Source: Planctomycetia bacterium
Lineage (GTDB): Bacteria > Planctomycetota > Phycisphaerae > UBA1845 > UTPLA1
Assembly: GCA_015200345.1 (NCBI GenBank)
Contig: CP054187.1
Location: 1,286,470-1,350,469, forward strand
Direction: 5' to 3'
Length of the DNA stretch: 64,000 nucleotides
A model generated the notes under the pieces. The model did no database searches. It had not been told where the DNA came from and saw only the letters and a program-made list of their open reading frames with translations. Of the stretch, positions 17,191-25,039 are shown in pieces; position 1 is the first letter of the stretch; each line of letters opens with the position of its first letter. A program made the translations under genes and the position numbers.

Positions 17191-17741
17191 AGGGAATCCA
17201 TGCAGCACGAGTTCACCCCGGCCCAAAGTCCGTTAACCACGTATGGCGCACCTGGGTAATAATCGCAATCGCTGGTCGTATGGCAATACGAACCGCCAGC
17301 CAAGTTAGTGCACCACATTGTGATGTAACAGGTACGCGATTCCTCATAGACACAACGGCCCCATGGGATTCTCTGGCAGCATCCTTCGGGCCGCGAACCA
17401 TTCCCAATGACCAGCCAATGTAAAGTCTGGGCGGCCGCCGGATAGGTCGCAGGACCGCATGTCTGGGACCCGCACTTGCATGACGGGGGGATTGGGCTCA
17501 AGTTGCAGGGGACGTAATACTGAATATCCCAAGTGCAACTGCCTCCCCCACAGGATAAGTATACCGGAGGCTCGCAGTCATCAGAGTGCGACGAGGCGTT
17601 AAGGGCAATTACCACGACGCTCGTCAGGAGCAAACTAGAGTAGATCCGAGACGGTGAGACGGTGAGACGGTGAGACGGTGAGACGGTGAGACGGTGAGAC
17701 GGTGAGACGGTGAGACGGTGAGAGACTTGGCTTTGGCACAT
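17187..17741 (-). CDS. Cys-rich exported protein with an in-frame octanucleotide repeat tract (probable phase-variable gene)
   Basis: 184 aa. The ATG at 17741 has AGGAG at 7-base spacing and a strong promoter just upstream (17768-17796). Codons 6-31 are made of the octamer tract (17648-17723), giving repeats of SHRLTVSP. Then a signal-type segment (IYSSLLLTSVVVIALNASS) and a mature part of about 130 residues with 16 Cys and no named domain. The present number of units leaves the frame open. In both other frames a stop (TAG or TGA) occurs within a few codons after the tract, so gain or loss of one unit would switch the gene off. The stop overlaps the start of 15565-17190. Confidence 0.68.
   Translation of the reverse strand: MCQSQVSHRLTVSPSHRLTVSPSHRLTVSPSRIYSSLLLTSVVVIALNASSHSDDCEPPVYLSCGGGSCTWDIQYYVPCNLSPIPPSCKCGSQTCGPATYPAAAQTLHWLVIGNGSRPEGCCQRIPWGRCVYEESRTCYITMWCTNLAGGSYCHTTSDCDYYPGAPYVVNGLWAGVNSCCMDSL
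17648..17723 (-). repeat. Tandem octanucleotide repeat (GGTGAGAC on the plus strand)
   Basis: Eight perfect copies of GGTGAGAC at 17653-17716, flanked by a partial copy on each side (GAGAC at 17648-17652, GGTGAG at 17717-17722), about 9.5 units. It starts 18 bases inside the coding region at 17741. The 8-base unit is not a multiple of three, so copy-number change shifts the frame. Confidence 0.95.
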
Positions 17742-17767
17742 TTGGATTCTCCTATCTCACTGTGCGT

Positions 17768-17796
17768 AGGGTATCACCCTATCGCGTGGATGTCAA
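17768..17796 (-). promoter_or_regulatory. Strong promoter of the repeat-tract gene
   Basis: Minus strand: TTGACA (17791-17796), 17-base spacer, TACCCT (17768-17773) with TGA before it (extended -10). The leader would be about 20 bases and carries the SD. Confidence 0.7.
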
Positions 17797-17942
17797 GAGT
17801 TTCTTCTCAAGAATCCACCAATTTTACTAAACTCGTGACTAAGGGTCACCGCAGCCCTGCCACATGAGCAAACCAGCCGGTCGGGTCGTCGTGCTACCGA
17901 AGGGCACATCCCTGGCACAATACGCCTCCACATCGCGTGCGG

Positions 17943-18107
17943 CTACGGCGTGGTGCCGGTGAAGAGGCCGAGGATCGAGCCGAAGAAGTTGCCCAGCACG
18001 TCGCGGAACAAGAGCAGGATCAGATTGAGAAAAATCGAAAGCGCCTGAAAGCCGATATCGATCACGGCGAGTTGCACACCATTTTCCATTCCGACGCTGG
18101 GGTCCAT
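17943..18107 (-). CDS. 54-aa hydrophobic membrane microprotein
   Basis: ATG at 18107 with GGAG 6 bases upstream. The sequence is MDPSVGMENGVQLAVIDIG, then one long hydrophobic segment (residues about 14-50: FQALSIFLNLILLLF, a short RDVL turn, FFGSILGLF), ending GTTP. It probably forms one or two membrane passes. It is divergent from mqnA (start 18270), 162 bases away. No homologue is recognised; the SD and the composition argue for a real gene. Confidence 0.55.
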   Translation of the reverse strand: MDPSVGMENGVQLAVIDIGFQALSIFLNLILLLFRDVLGNFFGSILGLFTGTTP

Positions 18108-18269
18108 TGAAATCTCCGGATGGTCGATTCGCCCAGGCTGGGCCTTCTCCGCTTTTCTACCCGCTCGCAGCCGCGCGGATGCGATTCCCGCCACCAGTTT
18201 ATCGGCAAACCCGGTCCGCCGGGCGGTTTTCCCGCCCGGGCCGGTCGCCTCTATAATCCGCATACCGAC

Positions 18270-19136
18270 ATGGCCCCCGGCACGCAGGCACAACACAGCG
18301 ACCCGGTTTCGACCGAGGGACCGCGCGACCTTTCGAACCCCACCGTCACGCTCGGCGTCGTGTCGTATCTCAACGCCCTTCCGCTTTACAGCACCTTGAT
18401 CGGCCACGAGCGCGTGGCGATTCGCGCGGCGGTGCCGGCGAAGCTGGCGGCGCTGCTGGCGGCGGGCGAGTGCGACTGCGCGATGCTGCCGGTGGTGGAC
18501 TACTTTCGGCGGACGGCGGAACTGGAGCCGGTCGGCGACGGGTGCATCGCCAGCGACGGCGAGACGCTGACGGTGCGCGTGTTTTCGCGCGTGCCGCCTG
18601 ACAAGGTGACGCGGCTGTGCGTGGATGGCGAATCGCATACGTCGGTGATTCTGGCGCAGGTGATCTGGCGGGAGCTGTATGGCCGAGCGCTGGAATTGGT
18701 TCCGCTGCAACGCGGCGACCAATCGCCAAGCGAGACGATTCGGCCGGTCGCGGAGAGCGGAAGCGCGGCCGATGCGCCGGATTCGATCCTGCTGATCGGT
18801 GACAAGGTGATTCGCCAGGCGCCGCGCGGGTACGGGTTCGAGGTTGATCTGGGCGCGGCGTGGAAGCACCTGACCGGGTTGCCGTTTGTGTTCGCGGCGT
18901 GGTTCGGGCCGCGCGGACGCGACGATGCAGCGCTGGCGCGGTTGCTGGGCGAGGCACGGGACGCGGGGGTCGCTTCGGCCTCGCAGATCGCGGAGGCAGC
19001 GGCAGCGGAGCACGGCTGGCCGAAGGCGATCGCCGTGGAGTACCTGTGTCGCACGCTGAAGTACACGCTGACGCCGGCGATGCGCGAGGCGATGGATCGG
19101 TTTGAAATGCTCGCGCGGCGGGAGGGGTTGCTGTGA
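18270..19136 (+). CDS. mqnA: Chorismate dehydratase MqnA (futalosine menaquinone pathway)
   Basis: 288 aa from the ATG at 18270; the upstream part of the frame is not protein-like. It has the MqnA/periplasmic-binding-like fold: VTLGVVSYLNALPLYSTL at the N-terminus (family S-Y-L-N-A/T-x-P), CDCAMLPVVDYFR, SHTSVILAQVIWRE and LLIGDKVIR, then LGAAWKHLTGLPFVFAAW, which is the conserved D-L-G-x-x-W-x-x-x-T-G-L-P-x-V-x-A-x-W block. It dehydrates chorismate to 3-enolpyruvyl-benzoate, the first step of the alternative menaquinone route. Its stop overlaps the GTG of mqnC, so the pair is cotranslated. Confidence 0.9.
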   Translation: MAPGTQAQHSDPVSTEGPRDLSNPTVTLGVVSYLNALPLYSTLIGHERVAIRAAVPAKLAALLAAGECDCAMLPVVDYFRRTAELEPVGDGCIASDGETLTVRVFSRVPPDKVTRLCVDGESHTSVILAQVIWRELYGRALELVPLQRGDQSPSETIRPVAESGSAADAPDSILLIGDKVIRQAPRGYGFEVDLGAAWKHLTGLPFVFAAWFGPRGRDDAALARLLGEARDAGVASASQIAEAAAAEHGWPKAIAVEYLCRTLKYTLTPAMREAMDRFEMLARREGLL

Positions 19137-20350
19137 GTATCGTCTCCGCCACGGTGCCATCGCCTTCTCACGGTCACGGCGCGGATCAGGCGTCGTCGCG
19201 GCTCTCGACCGACGACCTGCGCGCGATGTACTTCGACGCGTCGATCCACGAACTGGGCCGGCGTGCCTTCGACGTGACACAGCGGTTGCATCCCGAGGAC
19301 TACCGCACCTACGTTGTTGATCGCAACATCAACTACGCGAACTGGTGCACGGCCAAGTGCATCTTCTGCAACTTCAAGGCCGACGTGCCGGGGCAACCCA
19401 GCGGCCGCACCGATCTGCCCGCCGGGTACACGTTGAGTTTCGACGAGATCGGGCGAAAGATCGAGGAACTGGTCGCGATCGGCGGAACGCAGATTCTGAT
19501 GCAAGGCGGTCTCGTGCCGGGCGAGGGCGAGGCGGGGCTGCCGTTCGAGTGGTATCTCGATCTGATGCGGTTCATCCGGCGGAACTTTCCGACGATTCAC
19601 ATTCACGCGTTCAGCCCGCCGGAGATTTTCGCGTTCTCGCAGATTTTCGGCATGAGCCTTCACGACGTGCTGGCGCGGCTGATGGAGGCGGGGCTGGACA
19701 GCGTGCCGGGCGGCGGCGGGGAGATTCTCTCCGACCGGGTGCGCGGCAAGATCGGCATCGGCAAGACGCTGACCGGCGAGTGGCTGGAGGTGATGCGGCA
19801 GTGCCATATTCTTGGCATGCGCACAAGCTGCACCATGATGTTCGGGCACATCGAGACGCTCGACGAGCGACTGGAGCACCTGCGGCTGCTGCGCGATTTG
19901 CAGGACGAGTCCCTCGCCCGCGGCAACGGCGGCGGGTTCGGGGCGTTCATCTGCTGGACGTTCCAGCCGGACCACACGCCGCTGGGGCGGATGCGGCCGC
20001 TGCCGGACGCGCCGGAATTCCGCCACGGGCGATCGGGCAGGCCGCTCAACGACGGGAAGCACCTGCTGCTGGCCGACGCGAACGAGTATCTCACGATGCT
20101 GGCCCTGTCGCGGGTTTATTTAGACAACATACCACATATTCAATCAAGCTGGGTGACGATGGGGCCGAAGATCGGGCAGCTTGCCCTGTTCTTCGGCGCG
20201 AACGACATGGGTAGCGTGATGATGGAGGAGAACGTCGTCAGCGCCGCGGGCACGACCTATCGCCTCGACGAAGCCATGATCCGCCGGTTGATCGAAGACG
20301 CCGGCTGGCGCGCCGTGAAGCGGGACTACCACTACCGGCCGATCGAGTGA
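19133..20350 (+). CDS. mqnC: Cyclic dehypoxanthinyl futalosine synthase MqnC (radical SAM)
   Basis: 405 aa; GTG start at 19133 overlapping the mqnA stop. The radical-SAM cluster motif is CTAKCIFCNF (CX3CX2C, about residues 73-80), after NINYANW. MqnC-type blocks are ILMQGGLVPG, FPTIHIHAFSPPEI, GLDSVPGGGGEILS, MFGHIET, and PHIQSSWVTMGPKIGQLALFFGAND with VMMEENVV. These fit MqnC rather than MqnE. It cyclises dehypoxanthine futalosine in menaquinone synthesis. mqnD/mqnE/mqnB are not in the window. The minus-strand frames over it are shadows. Confidence 0.9.
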   Translation: MSIVSATVPSPSHGHGADQASSRLSTDDLRAMYFDASIHELGRRAFDVTQRLHPEDYRTYVVDRNINYANWCTAKCIFCNFKADVPGQPSGRTDLPAGYTLSFDEIGRKIEELVAIGGTQILMQGGLVPGEGEAGLPFEWYLDLMRFIRRNFPTIHIHAFSPPEIFAFSQIFGMSLHDVLARLMEAGLDSVPGGGGEILSDRVRGKIGIGKTLTGEWLEVMRQCHILGMRTSCTMMFGHIETLDERLEHLRLLRDLQDESLARGNGGGFGAFICWTFQPDHTPLGRMRPLPDAPEFRHGRSGRPLNDGKHLLLADANEYLTMLALSRVYLDNIPHIQSSWVTMGPKIGQLALFFGANDMGSVMMEENVVSAAGTTYRLDEAMIRRLIEDAGWRAVKRDYHYRPIE

Positions 20351-20679
20351 AGCGACTCGTTCACCGAAGACGCGATCGGCGTCCCGCACTCGCGGCAAAC
20401 GGCGGATTGAATCTGATAAAGCAGGTAGCCGCATTGACGACCGTTATCTTCCTTTATCTCGATGGCGAACTTGAGGCCGCACCGGCCGCAGCGTGACCGA
20501 GGATTGAACAAGCGCTGACGATTCCGGTGGTGGTGAGGATTTTTTCCTCGAAGGGGCCGATCTGCCTGATCACGAGGCAATAGATCCCCACCAGCTCGCA
20601 GAGCTAAACCGGGGCGATGAATCCGAGGGGCGATGGATCCGAGTAGAAGGGAGCGCTGGGTACGCGTGCGTAAAGCCAT
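20332..20679 (-). CDS. Possible small zinc-ribbon protein
   Basis: The minus-strand frame ends within the last 19 bases of mqnC (tail to tail). Its last 55 residues hold two paired Cys motifs: RCGRCGLKF and, 22 residues on, VCRECGTPI, a classic zinc ribbon with a polar end. The first about 60 residues (His/Arg-rich) look like non-coding sequence, so the real start is probably near 20510-20560, without a clear SD. Zinc ribbons of this sort occur in many short planctomycete proteins. Function unknown. Confidence 0.4.
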   Translation of the reverse strand: MALRTRTQRSLLLGSIAPRIHRPGLALRAGGDLLPRDQADRPLRGKNPHHHRNRQRLFNPRSRCGRCGLKFAIEIKEDNGRQCGYLLYQIQSAVCRECGTPIASSVNESLHSIGR

Positions 20680-20815
20680 TTCGGCAAAGAGTGTAACGAC
20701 GCGGCGGCGGCGGACCGACTCGCGAATTCCATGCCGGACTTTAACAGACTCTTAACCGCAGCCTCGTATGGGCTTAATCCCGATGCGATAAGGTTCCCAA
20801 GCATAGGACGAACGG

Positions 20816-20935
20816 ATGGCGGATTCCGATGATCGTCGCCCGGTCGAACCGGAGGCAGCGAGCATCGAGGCGCTTTTCGGATGGGAAGACACGGAACAAA
20901 CCGAACACATTACGGGAGGAAGGGACGAAACATGA
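20816..20935 (+). CDS. 39-aa acidic leader ORF coupled to the lamin-tail PEP-CTERM gene
   Basis: ATG at 20816 with AGGA 7 bases upstream. The product begins MADSDDRRPVEPEAASIEAL and ends TGGRDET. Its TGA overlaps the ATG of the PEP-CTERM gene (ATGA), which is typical of translational coupling. It is acidic with no signal peptide or hydrophobic part. It could be a small regulatory protein or leader peptide, or a chance frame; no homologue is recognised. The rest of 20351-20815 holds the zinc-ribbon candidate and no other gene I can support. Confidence 0.35.
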   Translation: MADSDDRRPVEPEAASIEALFGWEDTEQTEHITGGRDET

Positions 20936-21561
20936 AGAAGCAGATCGTCATCGCGGGATTGCTTGTGGGATTGATGTCAGCCGGAGCGCAGGCGTCGATC
21001 ATGATCACGGAGTGGATGTACTCGGGCGCGAACGGCGAGTTCGTGGAAATCACGAACATGGGCGGCGCGCCAATCGACCTGACCGGCTGGAGCTACGACG
21101 ACAACAGCGACACCTGCGGCTCGGTCGATCTTAGCTCGCTGGGTGTTCTTCAGCCGGGTCAGTCGGCCGTGTTCACCGAGGCGGTGGAGGGCGACTTCCG
21201 CACGGCGTGGAGTCTCGCGCCGACGGTGCCCGTTCTGGGCGGCGTGACCGACAACCTCGGCCGCAACGACGCGATCAACATTTTTGATGCGTCGTGCACA
21301 CTTGTGGATCGCCTTCGATACGGCGATCAGGACTTTGTCGGCTCGATCCGAACGCAGAATCGCAGCGGCAACCCGATCACGCTCGCGGCCCTCGGCGCGA
21401 ACGACCCCTACCAGTGGAAGCTGGCGCTGGACGGAGACGAATACGGTTCGTATTTCTCGACCGGACTGGATCAGGGCAACCCCGGCACGTTCGTCCCCGA
21501 GCCGAGCACGCTGGCGCTGCTGACGCTGTGCGGCGTGAGCCTGATTCGCCGGCGGCGATAA
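20932..21561 (+). CDS. Lamin-tail-domain PEP-CTERM protein
   Basis: 209 aa from the ATG at 20932, with GGAGG 14-18 bases and AAGGG about 9 bases before it. A signal peptide covers residues 1-21 (ending GAQA). A lamin-tail-like beta domain follows: IMITEWMYSGANGEFVEITN, then GGAPIDLTGWSYDDN, LQPGQSAVFTE and DNLGRNDAINIFD, the typical order of that immunoglobulin-like fold. The end is PEPSTLALLTLCGVSLIRRRR, a PEP-CTERM sorting tail. It is a surface or matrix protein processed by an exosortase encoded elsewhere. A terminator follows at 21603-21643. Confidence 0.88.
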   Translation: MKKQIVIAGLLVGLMSAGAQASIMITEWMYSGANGEFVEITNMGGAPIDLTGWSYDDNSDTCGSVDLSSLGVLQPGQSAVFTEAVEGDFRTAWSLAPTVPVLGGVTDNLGRNDAINIFDASCTLVDRLRYGDQDFVGSIRTQNRSGNPITLAALGANDPYQWKLALDGDEYGSYFSTGLDQGNPGTFVPEPSTLALLTLCGVSLIRRRR

Positions 21562-21602
21562 GCCGGGTTCTCATTGAACCCATGAGGGTTTTGGAAATCC
21601 AT

Positions 21603-21643
21603 CGACCCGCTTCCGGTATTTCCGGCAGCGGGTCGTTTCTTTT
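21603..21643 (+). terminator. Rho-independent terminator after the lamin-tail gene
   Basis: Perfect 9-bp stem CGACCCGCT (21603-21611) / AGCGGGTCG (21627-21635) followed by TTTCTTTT, 41 bases after the stop. Confidence 0.82.
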
Positions 21644-21759
21644 GACGAGCCGGCGCTGCGGCGCGGTATGATGCGCCGTGCTTGGGGGGGACAAAGAAAG
21701 TCGCCCGGGTGCCAATGAACAGGATGTGCTGCCGGGCAATTCAGAAAGGTAGGTGTTCC

Positions 21760-22257
21760 ATGACCGCGCGATGGAGAATGGTGTCGTTGGTCGGTGGTTC
21801 GCTTCTGCTGGGTGTCGGCTTTCTGGCGTTCGCCCAGGGCCCGGGCGATGAGAAAGAGCAAGAGGTCCAGGCGAGTGATCTGCCCAAAGCTGCTCTGGAA
21901 GCGCTGAAAAAGCTCGCGGCGGGTGCGGTGATCACCAAGTTCGAGATGGAAATCGAGAACGGCGTCACGCTGTACGAGGGATCGTGGAAGGGTCCGCACG
22001 GCGAAGTCGAGGCCGAGGTGACGGCGCAGGGAGACCTCGTGGAGATGAAAGAGCATATCTCGCCCGAGGTGCTGCCGAAGGCGGTTCTCGAAGCGGTGCG
22101 CAAGACCGCCGGCAGCGACGCGAAGCTTCATGCCGAGAAGCTGACAACCATCCACTACGAAGTGAAGTTCACGAAGAATGGCAAGCGCCACGAAGTGAAG
22201 TACACGCCCGACGGCCGCGCGGAAGGCAACGAGGCGGACGGCGAAGACGACGACTAA
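21760..22257 (+). CDS. Exported PepSY-like protein
   Basis: 165 aa from the ATG at 21760. A signal peptide runs to about residue 25 (LLLGVGFLAFAQ). Two tandem PepSY-like units follow: LPKAALEALKKLAAGAVITK with EMEIENGVTLYEGSW, then LPKAVLEAVRKTAGSDAKLH with IHYEVKFTKNGKRHEVKY. Each is a helix (L-P-x-A-V/A-x-x-A) followed by strands, as in the PepSY/DUF2874 superfamily. Such proteins are periplasmic and may inhibit proteases or bind peptides. It ends in an acidic tail (EADGEDDD). It converges on asnB with a 4-base overlap of the 3' ends. Confidence 0.75.
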   Translation: MTARWRMVSLVGGSLLLGVGFLAFAQGPGDEKEQEVQASDLPKAALEALKKLAAGAVITKFEMEIENGVTLYEGSWKGPHGEVEAEVTAQGDLVEMKEHISPEVLPKAVLEAVRKTAGSDAKLHAEKLTTIHYEVKFTKNGKRHEVKYTPDGRAEGNEADGEDDD

Positions 22258-24188
22258 GCCACTGCTACGTCTCGCGCGTGCTCCTGCTGCCACACCAGCA
22301 GCGATACCAGCGCCCAGAGGCAATAGTTGTGATCGGCGCGGCCGCGCGTGTGTTCGTCGAGCATGGCCAATGCGCCGCCGCGATCGAGAATCGTGCCGAA
22401 GAAGCAGCGGTCGGCGGCGATAAGCTCGCGCACCATGCCGTTGAGCGGACCGCGCATCCACGGGCCGACGGGCACCTCGAACCCGCGCTTGGGGCGGTGG
22501 TGCAGGATCGGCGGCAGCAGATCGCGATACGCGTCGATGAGCATGAACTTCTTTCGCCAGCCGTTGAGCTTCCATCGCCACGGCAGCCCGGCGACAAAAT
22601 CCGCCACGCGATGATCCATGAACGGCGAACGCACCTCCAGCCCGTGGGCCATGGACATCAGATCGATCTTGGTGAGCATGTCGTCGGGCAATGACGTCTG
22701 CCATTCGACGCGCAGATGATGATTCAAGTCGGGCGAGTCTTTCGGCTCGCCGCGAAAGCTCCAGAGCATCTGCGCGATATCGTCGATGATCGCGGGTGAA
22801 TCCTCGGGCCTGTGCAAGAGGCGCGAGAACGCGGCCGCGTCCGAAGTACGCATCCAGTTGGCGTAACGATGGGGCCCGCGCGGGTCCATGCCTCGCATCG
22901 CGCGCTTGAGCTGGCTGGCGACTTTGCCGAAAAACGTTTCGCGTTTGGCGGGCAGACCTTCAACCATCCGCCTTGCCGGGCCGTACAGCGGCGTGCGCGC
23001 GAACCAGCCGAAGCGCTCGATCAGCGTGGCCGCGGCGTAGCGTGCGTAGCCGGCGAACTGCTCATCGGCCCCGTCGCCGGAGAGTGCCACCGTCACGTGC
23101 TGACGCGTCATGCGACTAAGCAGATAGGTCGGCAGCGCGCTGCTGTCGGCGAACGGCTCGCCCAGGTGCGACTGCACCGTGGGGATGATCTCGCGCACGT
23201 CGTCGAGGCGCAGCGGGATTTCCGTGTGATCGGTGCGGTGCATGGCCGCCACGGCCCGCGCATAGCGACTTTCATCAAAATACGCGAACCCCGGAAACGT
23301 CACCGAGAACGTCTTCACCCGCCCCGCTGCCACCCGCGCGGCGACGGCCGTGACGATCGCCGAGTCAATGCCGCCCGAGAGGAACACCCCCACCGGCACG
23401 TCGGCGATAAGGCGATGTTCGACCGCGTCGGCGACGAGCTCTCGCAATTCCTCGCAGGCGGCCGTGTAGGCCGGACCGTGCGGCTGCGCCGGGAGCGACG
23501 CATCCGGCCGGCGCAGCGGGCGAGACCATCGTTCGATGGTCACCGCGCCGTCGCGCCAACGAAGCAGATGGCCCGGACGGAGTTTGAACACCTGCCGAAA
23601 GATGGTGCGCGGTGCGGTGATGAAGCCCAGCGAGAGCAATTCGTAAACGGCCCGCGGGTCGATCGATAGACCCCGCAACGGCGGGCGGATCGCCGCCAGC
23701 TCGGACGCGAAGGCCAGGCCGCCGTCGAGCTCGGCGTACAGGAGCGGCTTCACGCCGGCGTGATCGCGCGCGAGGGTGAGCGTGTGCGTCGGCGCGTGCC
23801 AGACGGCGAAGGCGAACATGCCGTTGAGCCGCGGCAGAAACCCCAGCGCCGGATCGCGCCGGCAGAGTTCCAGCAGGACTTCCGTATCGCCGGTGGAATG
23901 AAAGGTCGCGCCGTCGGCACGCAGCGCCTCGCGCAATTCACGAAAATTGTATATTTCTCCGTTGTAGACGAGGCTCGTCGAGCCGTCGGCGCTGTGCATC
24001 GGCTGATCGGCCGCGGGCGTGAGGTCCTGCACTTTCAGCCGGCTGTGCGCGAAGGCCAGACCGACGTCGGGCCGCTTCCACGTGCCCGTGCCGTCCGGTC
24101 CGCGATGGGCGATTCGCTCGAGCATGCGCGCGAGAACCGCGTCGTCGAACAACCCCTTCGGGCGAATGTAACCGGCGATGCCGCACAT
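22254..24188 (-). CDS. asnB: Asparagine synthetase (glutamine-hydrolysing)
   Basis: 644 aa. The N-terminus MCGIAGYI places the catalytic Cys at residue 2 of the class II glutaminase domain, followed by RGPDGTG, SRLKVQDL, LVYNGEIYNFRELRE and STGDTEVLLE. The synthetase domain has the PP-loop VFLSGGIDSAI at about residue 270, SGDGADEQFAGY and KIDLMSMAHGLEVRSPFMDH. It makes Asn from Asp, Gln and ATP; members of this AsnB subgroup also act in surface polysaccharide or peptide modification clusters, but none is nearby. It is full length with no missing catalytic residues. It stands 39 bases downstream of the transaldolase gene, likely one transcript. Confidence 0.92.
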   Translation of the reverse strand: MCGIAGYIRPKGLFDDAVLARMLERIAHRGPDGTGTWKRPDVGLAFAHSRLKVQDLTPAADQPMHSADGSTSLVYNGEIYNFRELREALRADGATFHSTGDTEVLLELCRRDPALGFLPRLNGMFAFAVWHAPTHTLTLARDHAGVKPLLYAELDGGLAFASELAAIRPPLRGLSIDPRAVYELLSLGFITAPRTIFRQVFKLRPGHLLRWRDGAVTIERWSRPLRRPDASLPAQPHGPAYTAACEELRELVADAVEHRLIADVPVGVFLSGGIDSAIVTAVAARVAAGRVKTFSVTFPGFAYFDESRYARAVAAMHRTDHTEIPLRLDDVREIIPTVQSHLGEPFADSSALPTYLLSRMTRQHVTVALSGDGADEQFAGYARYAAATLIERFGWFARTPLYGPARRMVEGLPAKRETFFGKVASQLKRAMRGMDPRGPHRYANWMRTSDAAAFSRLLHRPEDSPAIIDDIAQMLWSFRGEPKDSPDLNHHLRVEWQTSLPDDMLTKIDLMSMAHGLEVRSPFMDHRVADFVAGLPWRWKLNGWRKKFMLIDAYRDLLPPILHHRPKRGFEVPVGPWMRGPLNGMVRELIAADRCFFGTILDRGGALAMLDEHTRGRADHNYCLWALVSLLVWQQEHARDVAVA

Positions 24189-24227
24189 GGGCGTGATCTT
24201 AGGGTGACGCGGCGGCAGCGGCCAACG

Positions 24228-24875
24228 CTATTTCGCCTGCAACTTTTTGAAATCGTTGAGAAATCGTTCGAGACCGATATCGGTGAGCGGGTGGTTGAGC
24301 AATTGCTTGAAGACGCCGTAGGGCATGGTGCCGATGTCGGCGCCGGCCTTGGCCGCCTGGACGACGTGCAGCGGATGGCGCAGGCTGGCGGCGAGAATCT
24401 CGGTGCGGAATCCGTAGTTGTCGTAGATAAGACGAATGTCATCAATCAACGCCATGCCGTCCTGGCCGATGTCGTCCAGCCGGCCCAGGAACGGCGAGCA
24501 ATACGTCGCCCCGGCCTTGGCGACGATCAGGGCCTGGATCGGCTGGAACACCAGCGTGAGATTGGTCTTGACGCCTTCCGCCGCGAGAATTTTCAGCGCT
24601 TTCACGCCTTCGGGAATGGTCGGCAGCTTGACGATCACGTTCTCGGCGATCTTCGACAACTCGCGGCCTTCCTTGACCATCGCATCGCACGTGGTGGAGA
24701 CGACCTCGGCCGAAACGGGGCCGGGGATGATCTCGCAGATTTGTCCGACGAGCGTCTTGAAATCCTTGCCCTCCTTGGCGACGAGGCTCGGATTGGTCGT
24801 GACGCCGTCGACGATTCCGAGCGCCGCGCCGGCGCGAATCTCATCAAGGTTGGCGGTGTCGAGGAAGAACTTCAT
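24228..24875 (-). CDS. Transaldolase / fructose-6-phosphate aldolase family (TalC/Fsa)
   Basis: 215 aa, the length of the small TalC/FSA subfamily. The start MKFFLDTANLDEIR is diagnostic. VTTNPSLVAKEG, PVSAEVVSTT, IVKLPTIPEGVKA (Schiff-base Lys in the VKLP strand), TNLTLVFQPIQALIVAKAGA, SPFLGRLDDIG, EILAASLRHPLHVVQAAKAGAD and PLTDIGLERFLNDF follow in family order. It could act as transaldolase in the pentose phosphate pathway or as an F6P aldolase; sequence alone does not separate them. Cytoplasmic. Confidence 0.9.
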   Translation of the reverse strand: MKFFLDTANLDEIRAGAALGIVDGVTTNPSLVAKEGKDFKTLVGQICEIIPGPVSAEVVSTTCDAMVKEGRELSKIAENVIVKLPTIPEGVKALKILAAEGVKTNLTLVFQPIQALIVAKAGATYCSPFLGRLDDIGQDGMALIDDIRLIYDNYGFRTEILAASLRHPLHVVQAAKAGADIGTMPYGVFKQLLNHPLTDIGLERFLNDFKKLQAK

Positions 24876-25039
24876 GCGCTGCTCCCGTGGGTGACCGTGC
24901 GAGGGTGCGATTCAACGTGCGGCATTTTACGGGCAAGGTGCGTCCGAGCCAACGCACGGCGCGCAGGCCCCCCGCGCGGCGTTCTGCGCTGCTCGGAAAG
25001 CCTGTGAATTGTCGCGAAAGCGGCGGGCACGCCGGCGGA

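Noticed and set aside
17648..17723. The octamer tract as a CRISPR-like or protein-binding array
   Set aside because: The units are contiguous without spacers and lie within a reading frame after an SD-led start, so a slippage tract is the better reading.
18500..20062. A 520-codon minus-strand open frame
   Set aside because: Antisense to mqnA and mqnC, both with clear family motifs.
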